Notes under the pieces: generated by a model | The model's database searches: none | What the model was told of the DNA's origin: nothing | Seen by the model: only the letters and a program-made list of their open reading frames with translations | Source of the DNA: an uncultured Lachnospiraceae bacterium | GTDB lineage: Bacteria; Bacillota; Clostridia; Lachnospirales; Lachnospiraceae | Assembly: GCA_945929965.1 (NCBI GenBank) | Contig: CAMEOT010000004.1 | Location: forward strand, 95,074-159,073 | Reading direction: 5' to 3' | DNA: 64,000 nucleotides | Shown: piece by piece, positions 51,489 to 59,846 of the stretch | Numbering within the stretch: the stretch's first letter is position 1 | Layout: the number at the start of each line of letters is the position of its first letter | Translations under genes and position numbers: made by a program

Positions 51489-52346
51489 ATGGCACAGACA
51501 GTTAAGATCATCTCTGACAGCACCTGCGATCTGTCAAAAGATTTGTTGGAAAAATATGACATTACCATCCTGCCCCTGCACATCCTGTTAGGGGAGACAG
51601 AGTATCGTGATGGTATAGACATTACCCCGGAAGAGATCTTCCGCTGGTCTGATGAAAATAAGACCACACCGAAGACCTCTGCGCCTTCCATGACCGAGGC
51701 CATGGAAGTGATGAAGCCCTTCCTGGATGAAGGCCGTGAGATCATCTGTTTCTCTATTTCCGACAGCATGTCCACATCCGGCAACGTCATGCGGCTGGCC
51801 GCGGAAGACCTGGAGGCTTCGGATAGAGTAACCGTGATCAATTCCGCCAACCTGTCTACCGGTATCGGCCTGCAGGTAATACAGGCTGCCATTTTATCCG
51901 CAGAAGGGAAAACCAGAGCCCAGATCACTGCTGCCATCGAAGAGATCCGCCCCAGAGTCCGCGCCAGCTTCGTCGTAGATACCCTGACCTATCTCTATCG
52001 AGGTGGCAGATGCAATGCCGTAGCTGCTCTAGCCGGCGGTATGTTAAAGCTTCACCCCAGGATCGTAGTCGAAGACGGTGCCATGGACGCCTCCAAAAAA
52101 TACCGTGGTAAGCTGGCTTCTGTCATCCTGTCCTATACAAAAGATATGGAAGAAGCCCTGAAAAATGCGGTTCCCGACAGAGTCTTCATCACCCACTCCG
52201 GCTGTGACCGGGAGATCGTGGAATCCGTTCGTTCTTATCTGGAGAGCCTCGGCATTTTCAATGAAATACTCGAGACCAGAGCCGGCGGTGTCGTATCCAG
52301 CCACTGCGGCCCCGGTACACTAGGCGTATTATTTATCGAGAAATGA
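51489..52346 (+). CDS. DegV family fatty-acid-binding protein
   Basis: 285 residues. DegV proteins bind a fatty acid and, as FakB, present it to the kinase FakA. Signatures: VKIISDSTCDLSKDLLEKYD (4-23), the TSAPSM and SISDSMSTSGN loops around 62-95 whose Ser/Thr contact the carboxylate, and C-terminal RAGGVVSSHCGPGTLGVLF. RBS AAGAAGG. Next to plsC, so a link to phospholipid synthesis from exogenous fatty acids is plausible. Confidence 0.92.
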   Translation: MAQTVKIISDSTCDLSKDLLEKYDITILPLHILLGETEYRDGIDITPEEIFRWSDENKTTPKTSAPSMTEAMEVMKPFLDEGREIICFSISDSMSTSGNVMRLAAEDLEASDRVTVINSANLSTGIGLQVIQAAILSAEGKTRAQITAAIEEIRPRVRASFVVDTLTYLYRGGRCNAVAALAGGMLKLHPRIVVEDGAMDASKKYRGKLASVILSYTKDMEEALKNAVPDRVFITHSGCDREIVESVRSYLESLGIFNEILETRAGGVVSSHCGPGTLGVLFIEK

Positions 52347-52381
52347 TATTGATAGAGCAAATGAATTAGAAAGAGGTATTT

Positions 52382-53116
52382 ATGATCCGTTTTATATTCG
52401 TTGTATTATTTGTTGTATTATTCCTGATCCTGTCCACTCCGCTTATGCTGGTGGAATGGATCATTGGCAAGTTCAATCCGGGACTGAAGGACCGAAGTTC
52501 CCTGGCCATTGTCAACTGGGCATTCCGTCAGGTGATCCGCCTGGCGGGCACCAAAGTGATCGCCATCGGTGAAGAAAATATTCCCACCGATACTGCTGTA
52601 CTGTACGTGGGCAATCACCGCAGCTTTTTCGATGTGGTCCTGACCTACGTCCGCGTGCCCAGGCCTACCGGCTACGTTGCCAAAAAAGAAATGCTGAAAT
52701 GGCCCCTGTTGAATATCTGGATGAAGGATCTGCACTGTCTCTTCCTGGACCGCCAGGATATCAAAGCCGGACTTAAGACGATCCTGCAGGCCATTGAAAA
52801 AGCCAAAAACGGTATTTCCATCTGTATCTTCCCGGAGGGCACCCGGAATAAGACAAAGGATACCTTCCTCCCCTTCCATGAAGGCAGCTTTAAGATTGCG
52901 GAGAAGGCAGGCGTTCCCATCATTCCCATGACGATCGTGAACTCTGCTGCGATATTCGAAGACCATTTTCCGAAAATAAAAAAGGCCACCGTAGTCATTG
53001 AATACGGTAAGCCTATTTATATGAAGGATCTGGACAAGGAAACCCGCAAGAGCATGGGTACCTATGTACAGAATATTATCTCCGAGACCTATTTCAAGAA
53101 CAAAGAACTCATTTAA
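52382..53116 (+). CDS. plsC: 1-acylglycerol-3-phosphate acyltransferase (PlsC family)
   Basis: 244 residues. N-terminal membrane helix (2-27), then acyltransferase motif I NHRSFFD (His79, Asp84), motif III FPEGTRNK (150-157) and motif IV VPIIPMTIVNSA. Adds the second acyl chain in phosphatidic acid synthesis at the membrane. RBS AAAGAGG. The last 8 bp overlap the end of the convergent lipoprotein gene. Confidence 0.92.
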   Translation: MIRFIFVVLFVVLFLILSTPLMLVEWIIGKFNPGLKDRSSLAIVNWAFRQVIRLAGTKVIAIGEENIPTDTAVLYVGNHRSFFDVVLTYVRVPRPTGYVAKKEMLKWPLLNIWMKDLHCLFLDRQDIKAGLKTILQAIEKAKNGISICIFPEGTRNKTKDTFLPFHEGSFKIAEKAGVPIIPMTIVNSAAIFEDHFPKIKKATVVIEYGKPIYMKDLDKETRKSMGTYVQNIISETYFKNKELI

Positions 53117-54404
53117 TCTGTTCATGTTTCCCACCGAGGGAGACCTGCTGGGCGATCAAAAGAAGATAATCCGCAGTGTCTCCCTCTTCGGGATAATAGC
53201 ATGTCGAATCTTTATTTCTTCCCATCAGATAATGCAGAAAATCTTCCAGAATCTCCGTATACTGATAACTATATAAGATGTAGTTGGCACAGGACAGTTC
53301 CTCCGCCCTCTTCAGCAGATCTTCCGTGCCGTTATTGACCGAAGTCACTGCATCGATCATTTTATACGATCTTTTCGCCAGTTCCTCCCCCCGGTTACGG
53401 ATATCCTCCATAAACACGGTACACAGATCCACATCCACCGCTTGTCTGGTCGCCAGATATGTCATAGCGCCATAGAGATAGTCCGTCTCTTCGAGGTAGC
53501 TGGTATTATCTTCAAAGAAATCCTTATATTCCAGTATCTGCGTCCGGTAGGAATATAATCCCGCCGCCCGGTACAGCTCCGTCAGCGCCATGAATTTCTG
53601 TGCATCTCTTCCGGAAGTCGCTGTAAGCTTCGTATATATGGCGGAAGCATGCTGTAAGCACTGTGTGGCGTACTGCACGTCGTATTTTTGATACAAATAG
53701 CCAAATTTCGCCAGTGCCGCCACATAGGTCATATTCTCCGGCTCCGGCTGCCCGGTGTCATTGGTCGTCTTCTCCAGCCACTCGGCGATATCCTCCAGAA
53801 GATCCGGAATCTCATTGGCATTATCATCGGCGAAAGTCTCCGGATACCATTCGCAGGCAGTCAGAACCGTCAGGATCTCTTCCTCGGTAATCCTCCGGTT
53901 CTCACAAGCCTCGTGCAGCTTCGCACATAAGGAACGAAACAGTTCCTCATAATGATCCTGCTGCACCGTAAAAGCAAATGACTGTCCTACCCTGTCACAT
54001 TCCAGATAAAACATACCGTTCTGTGTAACTTCGGTGAAATCCACCCTGCCGATATATAAATGCAGATCCTCGTTATAATCGGAGTTTTCTACTTTACCAT
54101 GGTATACCGTCTCCCCGGTCTCTTTATCGATCACGCGAAAATTTTCCACCGGCTCACGGCTTTTTACCACTGCCAGTTTTTCTCTGCCTGATGCATAACC
54201 CTGCTGGTCCACCAGCACATTGGGTGTCAGTACAGGCAATGTATAGTTGATGACCGGTGTGCTCTCCATGCCGGTGAGACTGCTGATGCTGCTGTAACTG
54301 ACATGTCCCGTCTCCACAGTAGTCCTGCCACAGGCCATCATTCCTATGCTGCTAAATAGTAATAGCAGGGAGAGGATCCCTGCATTTTTCCTGCTGTATC
54401 TCAA
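53109..54404 (-). CDS. Lipoprotein with GH9-type N-terminal Ig-like domain and no recognisable catalytic site
   Basis: 431 residues if the TTG at 54404 is used; GGAGG lies 6 nt before it and the protein then begins with a clean lipoprotein signal (MRYSRKNAGILSLLLL...GMMAC). An ATG at 54455 has no RBS and adds a charged leader. After the lipid Cys comes a segment NVLVDQQGYASGREKLAVVK and FYLECDRVGQSFAFTVQQDHY (about 60-150) like the Ig-like N-domain of family 9 cellulases. The helical remainder follows the (alpha/alpha) barrel pattern loosely, but the DAGD and Glu catalytic motifs of GH9 are missing. Probably a binding or regulatory protein. Confidence 0.7.
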   Translation of the reverse strand: MRYSRKNAGILSLLLLFSSIGMMACGRTTVETGHVSYSSISSLTGMESTPVINYTLPVLTPNVLVDQQGYASGREKLAVVKSREPVENFRVIDKETGETVYHGKVENSDYNEDLHLYIGRVDFTEVTQNGMFYLECDRVGQSFAFTVQQDHYEELFRSLCAKLHEACENRRITEEEILTVLTACEWYPETFADDNANEIPDLLEDIAEWLEKTTNDTGQPEPENMTYVAALAKFGYLYQKYDVQYATQCLQHASAIYTKLTATSGRDAQKFMALTELYRAAGLYSYRTQILEYKDFFEDNTSYLEETDYLYGAMTYLATRQAVDVDLCTVFMEDIRNRGEELAKRSYKMIDAVTSVNNGTEDLLKRAEELSCANYILYSYQYTEILEDFLHYLMGRNKDSTCYYPEEGDTADYLLLIAQQVSLGGKHEQIK

Positions 54405-54517
54405 ACGCTTCCTCCGCCCATTCTCTTTGGGGATTATGGTACACTTTTTTCCCATCTATAATAGTATAATGGGTTCGTGTAAAAATTTCCATAGGGAATC
54501 CTGCCTCCTACGATATA

Positions 54518-55366
54518 TCAGTGGAACAATGTCTCCCCGTTTACCGGTTCCCCGTTATGGGTCAGGGCAAAATATATATTGCTTCCCTCGGCACTGTAAT
54601 ATTTGGTAGGCGCTGCCACTTTGCCTATGGTCTCCCCGGGATTTACATAGGAATCCTCCTGCACAGTGATCTCTGCAAGTTGTCCGTAGGTAGCCTCATA
54701 GCCATCGCCCAGATCCAGTGTTACTGCCTTGCCGATCTCTTCATTTTCGAAAATCGAAGTCACTTTACCCTGTGCACAGGCGGTCACTGCCTCGCCCTCC
54801 TCCGCGGAGAAAATTGTGGCAGGATTGTATTTGTACTGATCCAGTGTTGCAAAATAGGTGCTCTGATCCATAGAATAATGCATCAGAATATCACTCTGCA
54901 CCGGCTGCTGTAACCCATCGCTTTCCGCGAAATGCAATGTCTTCTCCACGGTACCTTCGGACAGGGGAGTTGCTGCCTCGGCTTCTTCAAGCAAGGTCTC
55001 CTGATCCGTCAGTCCCGGGATCTCCACATGCCCGGAGCCAACCTCCTGTGGCATATAGTCCAGATCATCCTCCGTAACGGGTGCCCCAGCAATCTCCTTC
55101 CCAGCCGTGTTATTCGCGGTCAATCCCGGAATGTTCTCATCCTCTTTTAACAGATGCTCATCATTGTTCTCCGTGATCTCCTGCAATTTATCATCCGCAT
55201 TGTTTTCAAGCGCAGTGAAGTCCAAGGTATAACCATCATCCTCGGACTCCACATTCTGCCCCTTCATATAGACCCCCGTCATGGTCAACGCTGCCAGTAC
55301 AAAGGCTGAAGAGGCTAACATTATTATACGTTCTTTGTGAATATTGTTCTTTCTGTTTCTACTCAT
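54518..55366 (-). CDS. SpoIIQ/M23-like membrane-anchored protein with degenerate peptidase site
   Basis: 282 residues. One N-terminal helix (about 15-33), an acidic linker (35-150) and a C-terminal LytM fold: ILMHYSMDQSTYFATLDQYK, TACAQGKVTSIFENEEIG, VTLDLGDGYEATYGQL and IYFALTHNGEPVNGETLF. M23 peptidases need HxxxD and HxH for zinc; the second is LTHNG here, so zinc binding is doubtful. SpoIIQ and related structural LytM proteins are similarly degenerate. Its gene lies just upstream of the GH9-like lipoprotein (62 bp to the nearest ATG) and may be cotranscribed. Confidence 0.75.
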   Translation of the reverse strand: MSRNRKNNIHKERIIMLASSAFVLAALTMTGVYMKGQNVESEDDGYTLDFTALENNADDKLQEITENNDEHLLKEDENIPGLTANNTAGKEIAGAPVTEDDLDYMPQEVGSGHVEIPGLTDQETLLEEAEAATPLSEGTVEKTLHFAESDGLQQPVQSDILMHYSMDQSTYFATLDQYKYNPATIFSAEEGEAVTACAQGKVTSIFENEEIGKAVTLDLGDGYEATYGQLAEITVQEDSYVNPGETIGKVAAPTKYYSAEGSNIYFALTHNGEPVNGETLFH

Positions 55367-55498
55367 ATTCTATCCGCATCCTTCCTGTTCCCTGAATCTG
55401 CTGCCTGCTGTTGCATCACTCAAACCACTTTCCCTGGTTTATCCTATAGTCTTGCCTGATTCATGGGTTTTATTCAGAATGCGGTATTTATGTTTTGT

Positions 55499-56647
55499 TT
55501 ATGCTTTTGCGGCATATGCTGCCATATCTACGTGCTGCACAGTGCCTACATTTCCGTTTTCATATAAGAAAATACCGGTCTTGCGGATCACAGCATTCGT
55601 TGCATTTGCATTCATGGTGCCGTCCTGCGCTTTTCTGTCTCCCTGAATGGTAAAATCTGTGGAAACATTCTCAAGGCAGATCGCTCCGACACCTTGATCG
55701 GAAAGCTTGTACAGTACGTCGTTGCCGTTTTCATCTTTGCACCAGATTTTTAATTTTGACCAGATGGAATCGTTCTCATCGATCCATCCGTTGCCGTCCT
55801 CATCGTACCGTGCCAGGTCTGCAAAGCCGTCACCGTTTTTCGTTCCGAACAGTTCGCTGCCGTCATTGATGACACCGTCACCGTTTTTATCCAGTGCCAG
55901 ATAGCCGCTGCCCTTTAACATGGAGATCTCTTCTTCCTCACCGTCGGCATCCAGATCAAAATAAAAGGTCTGATCCGACAGTTCGGTCACATCGGTATTC
56001 AGATTGATCACCAATGGATCGTATAGGGCAAACTGCGCCACATTCAGTTCCTCTCTGTAGTATTCCTCACATCTGCGGCTCATATTTACATTGACATTAA
56101 AATTGATCTCTCTGCCATCCTTCGTCCTCACGGTTCCTACGGTGGAGAAGCAGGTATCTTCCTGCTCCACGCTATAGGTCTCACCTACGTAGTTCAATAC
56201 TTTCATGCGGGCTGCAACCGGATAGAAGGCATCCGACGCAGGTACTGCCGTTCCCTGAGTACTGCCGCTCCAACCGTTCTCCTGCATCCAGTCACGCAAA
56301 GTACTATTCTTAGAGGGGAATAATAAATCAAAAATATAACGTACCGTATATTCCCGGATGGTGGACAGTGTCTGTTCACTGGCACTGCTTCGCATATCCC
56401 ATCTGGCAGAAGATACCAGGAAACGGCTCTGCCAGTCTTTTGCGGTCATTGTCGTGTTCTCTGCAGGCTTCTCCTGTTCTCCGGTATTCTGCGCCGTATC
56501 CCCCTCTTCCGGTGTCTTCTGCTCCTTGGTGGATACATCTGTCAGAGCTGCCTGATAATCCGTTATCTCAAATCGTCTGACGCTGGTCTTAGAAGCATGA
56601 TAGCTTCTGGCGGAATCCATTCCTATACTTGCGGAATCAATTCTCAA
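55499..56647 (-). CDS. EF-hand-type calcium-binding protein without signal peptide
   Basis: 382 residues. Two calcium-loop motifs: DKNGDGVINDGSELFG (about 262-277) and DEDGNGWIDENDSIW (about 290-304), followed by a beta-rich C-terminus. The N-terminus MRIDSASIGMDSARSY is polar with no hydrophobic core. The rest (1-110) is low complexity, Thr/Glu-rich. Such proteins occur in Lachnospiraceae next to surface proteins; its export route is not evident. TTG is the first codon, 12 nt after AGGAG; ATG at 56620 is an alternative. Preceded by a 48-bp inverted repeat. Confidence 0.65.
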   Translation of the reverse strand: MRIDSASIGMDSARSYHASKTSVRRFEITDYQAALTDVSTKEQKTPEEGDTAQNTGEQEKPAENTTMTAKDWQSRFLVSSARWDMRSSASEQTLSTIREYTVRYIFDLLFPSKNSTLRDWMQENGWSGSTQGTAVPASDAFYPVAARMKVLNYVGETYSVEQEDTCFSTVGTVRTKDGREINFNVNVNMSRRCEEYYREELNVAQFALYDPLVINLNTDVTELSDQTFYFDLDADGEEEEISMLKGSGYLALDKNGDGVINDGSELFGTKNGDGFADLARYDEDGNGWIDENDSIWSKLKIWCKDENGNDVLYKLSDQGVGAICLENVSTDFTIQGDRKAQDGTMNANATNAVIRKTGIFLYENGNVGTVQHVDMAAYAAKA

Positions 56648-56705
56648 ATCTGTAATTTTCTCCTTTCCCCGACCTCACCATGTACAGAGCGCGCTTCCTG
56701 TAAAG

Positions 56706-56753
56706 CTTAACAGTTCACTACCATGTGCAATATTGCATGGCTGAACTGTTAAG
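56706..56753 (-). repeat. 48-bp palindrome upstream of the EF-hand gene
   Basis: CTTAACAGTTCA / TGAACTGTTAAG 12-bp perfect arms enclosing CCATG/CATGG and TGCAATATTGCA. Flanked by an A/T run (TTTTTTA) on the left of the minus strand, so it could act as a terminator on the plus strand or an operator. Confidence 0.6.
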
Positions 56754-56821
56754 TAAAAAATGATAACAAAACAGAAATACGATTCTGTTCCGTTACCATC
56801 CATGGTGTCGTTATTAATCTG

Positions 56822-56866
56822 TAAAAAAATAGCAGGAAAGTGACTGGCCTTGTCACCTCTCTGCTA
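56822..56866 (-). terminator. Terminator after the SseB-domain gene
   Basis: AGCAGAGAGGTGAC / GTCACTTTCCTGCT hairpin with G-U pairs and a 7-nt loop, followed by ATTTTTTTAC on the minus strand. Confidence 0.85.
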
Positions 56867-56905
56867 CTTATATCGTCCGTATCGGGCGTTTTGTTTAGTC
56901 CGAAT

Positions 56906-57421
56906 TTATTGTTGTGTGGGTGCAGCAGGTGCACCGGGAGCGGGAGGCACCGGTTTTCCGGCTGCTTTCAGCTTCGCTGCGATCATGCCGGCTACCATCT
57001 CTCTGGTAACCACGATATTCCCGCCAAAAGGATTGATCACGAATCCCAATGCCGGGCTGATATTACCCTGCGCATCCTTACGAAGCAGCATCCCCGCATA
57101 ATCGTCAAAATTCATGGCGAAGGTCTGCTGATGCTCTTCGTCCTTCCACTTTTTTAACTCTGTCCAGTCCGTGAAAGCCATAAAGAACTTCCGTCCGTCC
57201 TCTGTGGACAGCATAGGAAACTGTACCTTGGAATCTCTGGCAATCTTCACCTGCCCCTTCTCATCGGGTTGAGGTACCGGATCGATCACGACCGGTGACA
57301 GGAACTTTGCCTTCTGCAGCTCGTCTAAGAACAGCTGTCTGTGTTCCGGAGTGTCCTCTGCTTTTAATAATTCAATGGATCCCACCATCATGGGGTTGGA
57401 TACCGGTTTGTTAAATTCCAT
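56906..57421 (-). CDS. SseB N-terminal-domain protein
   Basis: 171 residues. KFLSPVVIDPVPQPDEKGQV (about 40-60), VQFPMLSTEDGRKFFMAFTDW (about 68-88) and ALGFVINPFGGNIVVTREM match the SseB_N family of enhancer-like or type III accessory proteins, common in Lachnospiraceae and of unknown role. The tail is Pro/Ala-rich (GKPVPPAPGAPAAPTQQ). It lies 35 bp after the aconitase-family gene, where the leader has a GTAACTGAATAGTTAC palindrome. RBS AAGGAG. Confidence 0.8.
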   Translation of the reverse strand: MEFNKPVSNPMMVGSIELLKAEDTPEHRQLFLDELQKAKFLSPVVIDPVPQPDEKGQVKIARDSKVQFPMLSTEDGRKFFMAFTDWTELKKWKDEEHQQTFAMNFDDYAGMLLRKDAQGNISPALGFVINPFGGNIVVTREMVAGMIAAKLKAAGKPVPPAPGAPAAPTQQ

Positions 57422-57456
57422 ATTTTTGCTCCTTACTTCTCGTTGTAACTATTCAG

Positions 57457-59748
57457 TTACACCCGGTTATAATTGATCAGGCAGCCCTTCAGGATGATCT
57501 GGCGTTCTTCATCAGTCAGTTCGCCTAACTTCAGGGAGAATTCCTTCATGCCCTCTCCGGGTATTACCACATAAGCTTTGATCTCTTCTGCCTTGTCTTC
57601 CACGGCTTTCCTGATGTCGGGAACGAACAGATAATCCAGATTCTTAAAAGGCAGATCCCCGGGCTGGATCAGGAAAGGAAGCATACCCCAGTTGATCAGG
57701 TTGGAACGATAACGCTTGGTAGCATACTCGTTGGCGATGTTCGCCCAGCCGCCCAGTACCTTCTGACAGGAAGCAGCCTGCTCACGGGCAGAACCGTCTC
57801 CGGGCTTCACTGCGAAGATCGTGGAACCGAATCCGGTGTTCTCACGGCTAGCCTCTGGATACTGCTTCTTCACTTCTCCCATGACATCCTTCAGTACCGG
57901 AACTGCCTGGCAGGGATGTCCGCCGTTCATACGCTCTTTCTCTGCCTTCTGGATCTCTTTGGCACGTCCTACATACTGGGGATCCTTACGGCTTAAGGTG
58001 AACTCTGCCAGTCCCAGAGGATTGGAACGGTAGGAAGAGGTCTCACCGGAAGGAATCAGCTCATCGGTGGTGGTTACGGGATCGTGGATCTCGGATACTA
58101 CCTGTAGTACCAGGTTATCAGGCAAAGCACCCATAGCGGGCCAGTCCTTAATATTGGGACCAAACTGAATCTCTACGCTCTCGTCTGCCACACCGTGGGA
58201 ATCGAATACACGGTTCTTGTAAATATTGCTGTCGAAATGATATTTGTATTTTCCGAAGTCGCCGTCGAACTCCGTTGCGGGAGTCAGCACGCCCTTGTTG
58301 GCTGCGGTAGCTGCGATAGATCTTGCATCCATCAGAGCTACGGAAGCGATCTGACCGTTCTGAAGCTTGGAGCCTTCACGGTTCGGGAAGTTTCTGGTAG
58401 AATGACGGATACTGAATGCGTTATTGGCAGGGGTATCTCCGGCACCGAAGCAGGGACCGCAGAATGCTGTCTTCATGACTGCACCGGTCTCTAAGATGGT
58501 CGCTGCACAGCCGTTACGGATCAGTTCCATATATACGGGCATGGATGCGGGATATACGCTTAAGGTAAATTCATCCGCACCGATGTATCTGCCCTTCAGG
58601 ATATCCGCTGCCGCACAGATATTCTCAAATCCACCGCCGGCACAACCTGCGATGATACCCTGATCTACGATAAATTTTCCATTTTTAACTTTATTCTTCA
58701 GGGTGAAGTCCACTGCTCCGTCTAAGCTTACCTTCGCACGCTTCTCGGTCTCATCCAGAATATCCATGAGGTTCGCATTCAATTCCTCGATGGTATAGGT
58801 ATTGCTGGGATGGAACGGCATGGCGATCATGGGACGGATCTTGTCCAGATCTACCTCGATCAATCCATCATAATAAGTTACCTGACCGGGATTCAGTTCC
58901 TTGTAATCTTCGGTACGTCCGTGGATCTCATAGAACTCACGGATCTGGTCGTCGGTCTTCCAGATAGAGGACAGACAGGTGGTCTCTGTGGTCATGACAT
59001 CAATACCAATACGGAAATCCGCGCTTAAGGAAGCCACGCCGGGACCTACGAACTCCATTACTTTATTCTTCACATAACCGTTCTTGAATACAGCACCGAT
59101 AATGGCCAGTGCCACGTCCTGAGGACCTACGCCCTTTACAGGCGCACCCTTTAAGTATACGGCTACCACGCCGGGCATATTGATATCGTAAGTCTGATTC
59201 AGCAGCTGCTTCACCAGCTCGGGACCGCCTTCGCCCATAGCCATGGTACCCAGAGCACCGTAACGGGTATGAGAATCGGAACCCAGGATCATCCTGCCGC
59301 CGCCGGCTAACATCTCTCTGGCAAACTGGTGGATAACAGCCTGATGAGGGGGTACATAGACTCCGCCGTACTTTTTCGCACAGGTCAGACCAAACATGTG
59401 GTCATCCTCGTTGATGGTGCCGCCTACGGCACACAGAGAGTTATGACAGTTGGTCAGCACATAGGGCATAGGGAACTTCTGCAGTCCGGATGCTCTCGCG
59501 GTCTGAATGATACCTACAAATGTAATGTCATGGCTGGTCAGCTTATCAAAACGGATCTTCAGCTTGTCCATATTGCCGGAAGTATTATGCTCCCGCAAAA
59601 TACCGTAAGCCATCGTGTTTTTCGCTGCTTCTTCCTTAGAGATCGTAATGCCGGTCTTTGCCTGTATCTCTCTTGCTGCTTCCGGAGTATCTGCTACAAT
59701 ATCTGTACCATTTACCAGATAAGCGCCACCCTGTGTTAACTGAATCAT
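57457..59748 (-). CDS. Aconitase-superfamily hydratase (YbhJ-like)
   Basis: 763 residues, near the length of E. coli YbhJ (about 753) and shorter than AcnA. Likely an iron-sulfur (de)hydratase. Iron-sulfur ligands are suggested by IIAGCAGGG and FCGPCFGAG, spaced C-x60-C-x2-[21 protein letters not shown] is the standard aconitase substrate loop; [31 protein letters not shown] and a C-terminal swivel domain ([14 protein letters not shown]) complete it. Substrate is uncertain: it could be citrate or another hydroxyacid. RBS GGAGG. Has its own promoter. Confidence 0.85.
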   Translation of the reverse strand: MIQLTQGGAYLVNGTDIVADTPEAAREIQAKTGITISKEEAAKNTMAYGILREHNTSGNMDKLKIRFDKLTSHDITFVGIIQTARASGLQKFPMPYVLTNCHNSLCAVGGTINEDDHMFGLTCAKKYGGVYVPPHQAVIHQFAREMLAGGGRMILGSDSHTRYGALGTMAMGEGGPELVKQLLNQTYDINMPGVVAVYLKGAPVKGVGPQDVALAIIGAVFKNGYVKNKVMEFVGPGVASLSADFRIGIDVMTTETTCLSSIWKTDDQIREFYEIHGRTEDYKELNPGQVTYYDGLIEVDLDKIRPMIAMPFHPSNTYTIEELNANLMDILDETEKRAKVSLDGAVDFTLKNKVKNGKFIVDQGIIAGCAGGGFENICAAADILKGRYIGADEFTLSVYPASMPVYMELIRNGCAATILETGAVMKTAFCGPCFGAGDTPANNAFSIRHSTRNFPNREGSKLQNGQIASVALMDARSIAATAANKGVLTPATEFDGDFGKYKYHFDSNIYKNRVFDSHGVADESVEIQFGPNIKDWPAMGALPDNLVLQVVSEIHDPVTTTDELIPSGETSSYRSNPLGLAEFTLSRKDPQYVGRAKEIQKAEKERMNGGHPCQAVPVLKDVMGEVKKQYPEASRENTGFGSTIFAVKPGDGSAREQAASCQKVLGGWANIANEYATKRYRSNLINWGMLPFLIQPGDLPFKNLDYLFVPDIRKAVEDKAEEIKAYVVIPGEGMKEFSLKLGELTDEERQIILKGCLINYNRV

Positions 59749-59817
59749 GCTCGTCCTCCTGTTCGCGTCCGAATTTATGTCTGCAATCTCTGCATCCCTT
59801 CAGACTGTACTTTTCTT

Positions 59818-59846
59818 ATTATAAAGGTTTGCTCTCTTTGATGCAA
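59818..59846 (-). promoter_or_regulatory. Promoter of the aconitase-family gene
   Basis: Minus strand TTGCAT (59846-59841), 17 nt, perfect TATAAT (59823-59818). It overlaps the last codons and stop of the gene at 59819. Confidence 0.7.
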
